64,000 bases of DNA from Tenacibaculum sp. 1_MG-2023 (GTDB lineage Bacteria; Bacteroidota; Bacteroidia; Flavobacteriales; Flavobacteriaceae): positions 27,442 to 91,441 of the forward strand of contig NZ_JAUORH010000014.1 in NCBI RefSeq assembly GCF_030547425.1, in the 5' to 3' direction. The position numbers and the translations under genes are program-made. The first letter of the stretch is position 1; each line of letters opens with the position of its first letter. The notes under the pieces were generated by a model, which saw only the letters and a program-made list of their open reading frames with translations, had not been told where the DNA came from and made no database searches. Shown here one piece after another: positions 62,368 to 64,000 of this stretch.

Positions 62368-63936
62368 ATGGCTAAGAGAGTATATAATATAATGTTTCAT
62401 ACACATACCATTAGTGGTATTGTTATAAGTGCAGCATTATATGTAATTTTTTTTACAGGATCTATTTCTTTTTTAAGAGATGAAATAATAGCTTGGGAAA
62501 GAAATGAACCCGTTGAAAAAACCTTTTTTTTAAAAGGAGATTTTGATGCTTTATTAAATAATTTAGGAGAAGAGTATTACCTAAAAGGGAGAGACATTTC
62601 TTTTTATAGAAATATAGAAGGACAAAATGTAATCACCAGAATGGGGCAGTCTAAAGATACATTGGCACCAAAAAAAGAGCCTAAAAGAGCTTTTTTTTAT
62701 ACAAATTTAAAAACCTTTAAAAAAGCAAATTATAACCAAAACTATTCTTTAGGAGAATTTTTTTACAGGCTACATTTTTTTGCGCAATTAAATTTTTATG
62801 GACGATCTGGGTATGTTTTTGCTGGTTTAATAGCTTTTTTCTTTTTGTTTGCAATTATAACAGGAATTATTGTTCACTGGAAAAAAGTAGTACCTAATTT
62901 TTACCAATTTCGACCAAAAACGAAATGGAAAACTATTTGGACTGATGCACATGTTGCACTCGGTGTAATAGGACTACCATATCAATTTATATTTGCTGTT
63001 ACAGGTGCATACCTAATTATTGGTTATATGGTAATGTTAGCACCTGTGCAAAACTATATTTTTAATGATAATTCTAAAGCTTTAACCGAAGTATTGAATT
63101 ACGAAAAAGATATAAATTATGAGTACAAAGCAGTAGAATTAGAAAAAACTATTTCTATTAATGATTTTTTAGTTAGAACAAAAAAAGAATACCCTAGCTT
63201 ACAATTAAATAGTATCGAAATATTTAATTATGGAGATGCAAATATGCACGTAAAAGTAGGAGGGTATCCAAAGTATAAGGATAACTTTTTAAGTTCAGGG
63301 TCGATTACATTCAAAGCAGCAGATGGATTTATAGTACAAAAAAAAGATTCAAAAAATAGCTTATCATATATAGAAGGAGCTACAAATCTTTTAAAAAGAT
63401 TACACTTTGGAGATTTTGGTGGTTATGGAATGAAATTAATTTACCTGGTTTTAGGTTTTGTAACCTGTTTTGTAATCATATCTGGTGTACTTATTTGGTT
63501 AGTTGCAAGAGATAAAAAAAGCGTACCTAGTTACAAACGTAAATTTAACACTTGGTTAGTAAATATTTATATGGCTATATGTTTAAGCTTATATCCAATA
63601 ACTGCTCTAGTTTTTATTGCCATTAAATGTTTTTCAAGCAGCAATGGAGACAATAAAAAAGTATTTATTTACCAAATATTTTTCTGGGGATGGTTTATAC
63701 TAAGCTCACTTTTTATCGCAAAAAAAGATAATTATTTTACCAATAAAATATCACTTTTATTAGGCAGCATTTTAGGTTTCCTAGTACCTATCTCAAATGG
63801 TGCTATTACTGGTAATTGGCTATGGATTTCTTGGCAAAAAGGATATTCGCAAATTTTTGTGGTAGATGCTTTTTGGTTGCTACTTTCAATAACATCACTT
63901 AGTATTTTCTTTAAAATAAAAAGATTGACTTATTAA
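62368..63936 (+). CDS. PepSY-associated membrane protein (iron-siderophore reductase-like)
   Basis: A 522-aa protein with the PepSY_TM pattern: helix 1 (about 15-33, HTHTISGIVISAALYVIFFTGSISFL), LHFFAQLNFYGRSGYVFAGL, a helix near 150-170, DAHVALGVIGLPYQFIFAVTGAYLIIGY (His and Gly pattern) and LHFGDFGGYGMKLIYLVLG, with further helices to the C-terminus. The His-rich membrane helices likely bind haem and reduce ferric siderophores, by analogy with FoxB-like proteins. Third gene of the operon. Confidence 0.82.
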   Translation: MAKRVYNIMFHTHTISGIVISAALYVIFFTGSISFLRDEIIAWERNEPVEKTFFLKGDFDALLNNLGEEYYLKGRDISFYRNIEGQNVITRMGQSKDTLAPKKEPKRAFFYTNLKTFKKANYNQNYSLGEFFYRLHFFAQLNFYGRSGYVFAGLIAFFFLFAIITGIIVHWKKVVPNFYQFRPKTKWKTIWTDAHVALGVIGLPYQFIFAVTGAYLIIGYMVMLAPVQNYIFNDNSKALTEVLNYEKDINYEYKAVELEKTISINDFLVRTKKEYPSLQLNSIEIFNYGDANMHVKVGGYPKYKDNFLSSGSITFKAADGFIVQKKDSKNSLSYIEGATNLLKRLHFGDFGGYGMKLIYLVLGFVTCFVIISGVLIWLVARDKKSVPSYKRKFNTWLVNIYMAICLSLYPITALVFIAIKCFSSSNGDNKKVFIYQIFFWGWFILSSLFIAKKDNYFTNKISLLLGSILGFLVPISNGAITGNWLWISWQKGYSQIFVVDAFWLLLSITSLSIFFKIKRLTY

Positions 63937-63974
63937 TTTAAAATCTGTATTTTTTTGCTTTAAAATACTGATAA

Positions 63975-64000
63975 ATGGAACAATTTGAAGGTAAAAACAT
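63975..64000 (+). CDS. Start of a further gene (cut by the window)
   Basis: ATG at 63975 opens eight codons (MEQFEGKN) before the window ends. It does not begin with a signal peptide, so it is not an outer-membrane receptor in the usual form. Cannot be identified. Confidence 0.3.

Overview
The window comes from a low-GC member of the Bacteroidetes, most likely a marine flavobacterium (a Tenacibaculum-like Flavobacteriaceae). Signs are gldJ and porV (gliding motility and type IX secretion), a fused CcsBA cytochrome c maturase, methylmalonyl-CoA mutase, Rho with a long Q/N/H-rich insert, and vegetative promoters of the Bacteroidetes type TAnnTTTG (for example TATATTTG just upstream of both tRNAs and of porV). 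Start codons are preceded by A-rich stretches rather than strong Shine-Dalgarno sites.

Regions 1-45.3 kb are mostly core genome. 0-2.5 kb: dTDP-rhamnose genes rfbA-rfbC-rfbB. 2.6-9 kb: LysM/periplasmic-binding lipoprotein, guaA, a FabH-like synthase, cdd, porV. 9-13 kb: gldJ, murF, N-acetylglucosamine-kinase-like gene. 13-22.3 kb: a long minus-strand block with ccsBA, psd, methylmalonyl-CoA mutase, an FtsB/DivIC-like gene and udk. 22.4-22.7 kb: tRNA-Thr(UGU) and tRNA-Pro(GGG). 22.8-32.5 kb: small lipoproteins, crcB, a DoxX-type protein, DUF1599, folP, cdaA, an ABC exporter, truA, a phosphoesterase. 32.5-36 kb: a TPR histidine kinase, a lipoprotein and a NarL-type regulator. 36-40 kb: DUF4293, rho, 5-formyl-THF cyclo-ligase and small genes. 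40.3-45.3 kb: a histidine kinase and NtrC-type regulator followed by a good sigma-54 promoter, a 55-residue Cys-rich protein, glutamate dehydrogenase and two small genes.

Region 45.4-60.4 kb is the prize: a class I lanthipeptide-type RiPP locus. Seven tandem precursor genes share a 31-residue double-glycine leader, and each core carries four Cys, each directly preceded by Ser/Thr with fixed spacing. Behind them lie a LanC-like gene, a luciferase-like flavin oxidoreductase, a full-length LanB dehydratase, a C39-peptidase ABC transporter (LanT) and a second LanC-like gene. Both LanC-like proteins lack the usual zinc ligands. Upstream are a TonB-receptor-like outer-membrane barrel, a ThiF/E1-like adenylating enzyme, a PAS-LuxR regulator and a LuxI/FeeM-like acyltransferase.

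Four near-identical copies of AACTACACTTTAGTGTAA occur only in this locus. Three of them sit exactly 24 bp (operator core end to promoter start) upstream of a TAnnTTTG promoter, in front of the E1-like gene, the acyltransferase gene and the barrel-precursor operon. The fourth lies in the divergent luxR promoter region. I infer a cell-density-like autoinduction circuit controlling a lanthipeptide, which would be unusual for Bacteroidetes.

Region 60.5-64 kb: an AraC-type regulator whose divergent promoter region carries a 13-bp direct repeat at 22-bp period, then DUF3325-like, DUF3649-like and PepSY membrane genes (a ferri-siderophore handling operon), and the first codons of one more gene. No integrase, transposase, CRISPR array or rRNA was seen.
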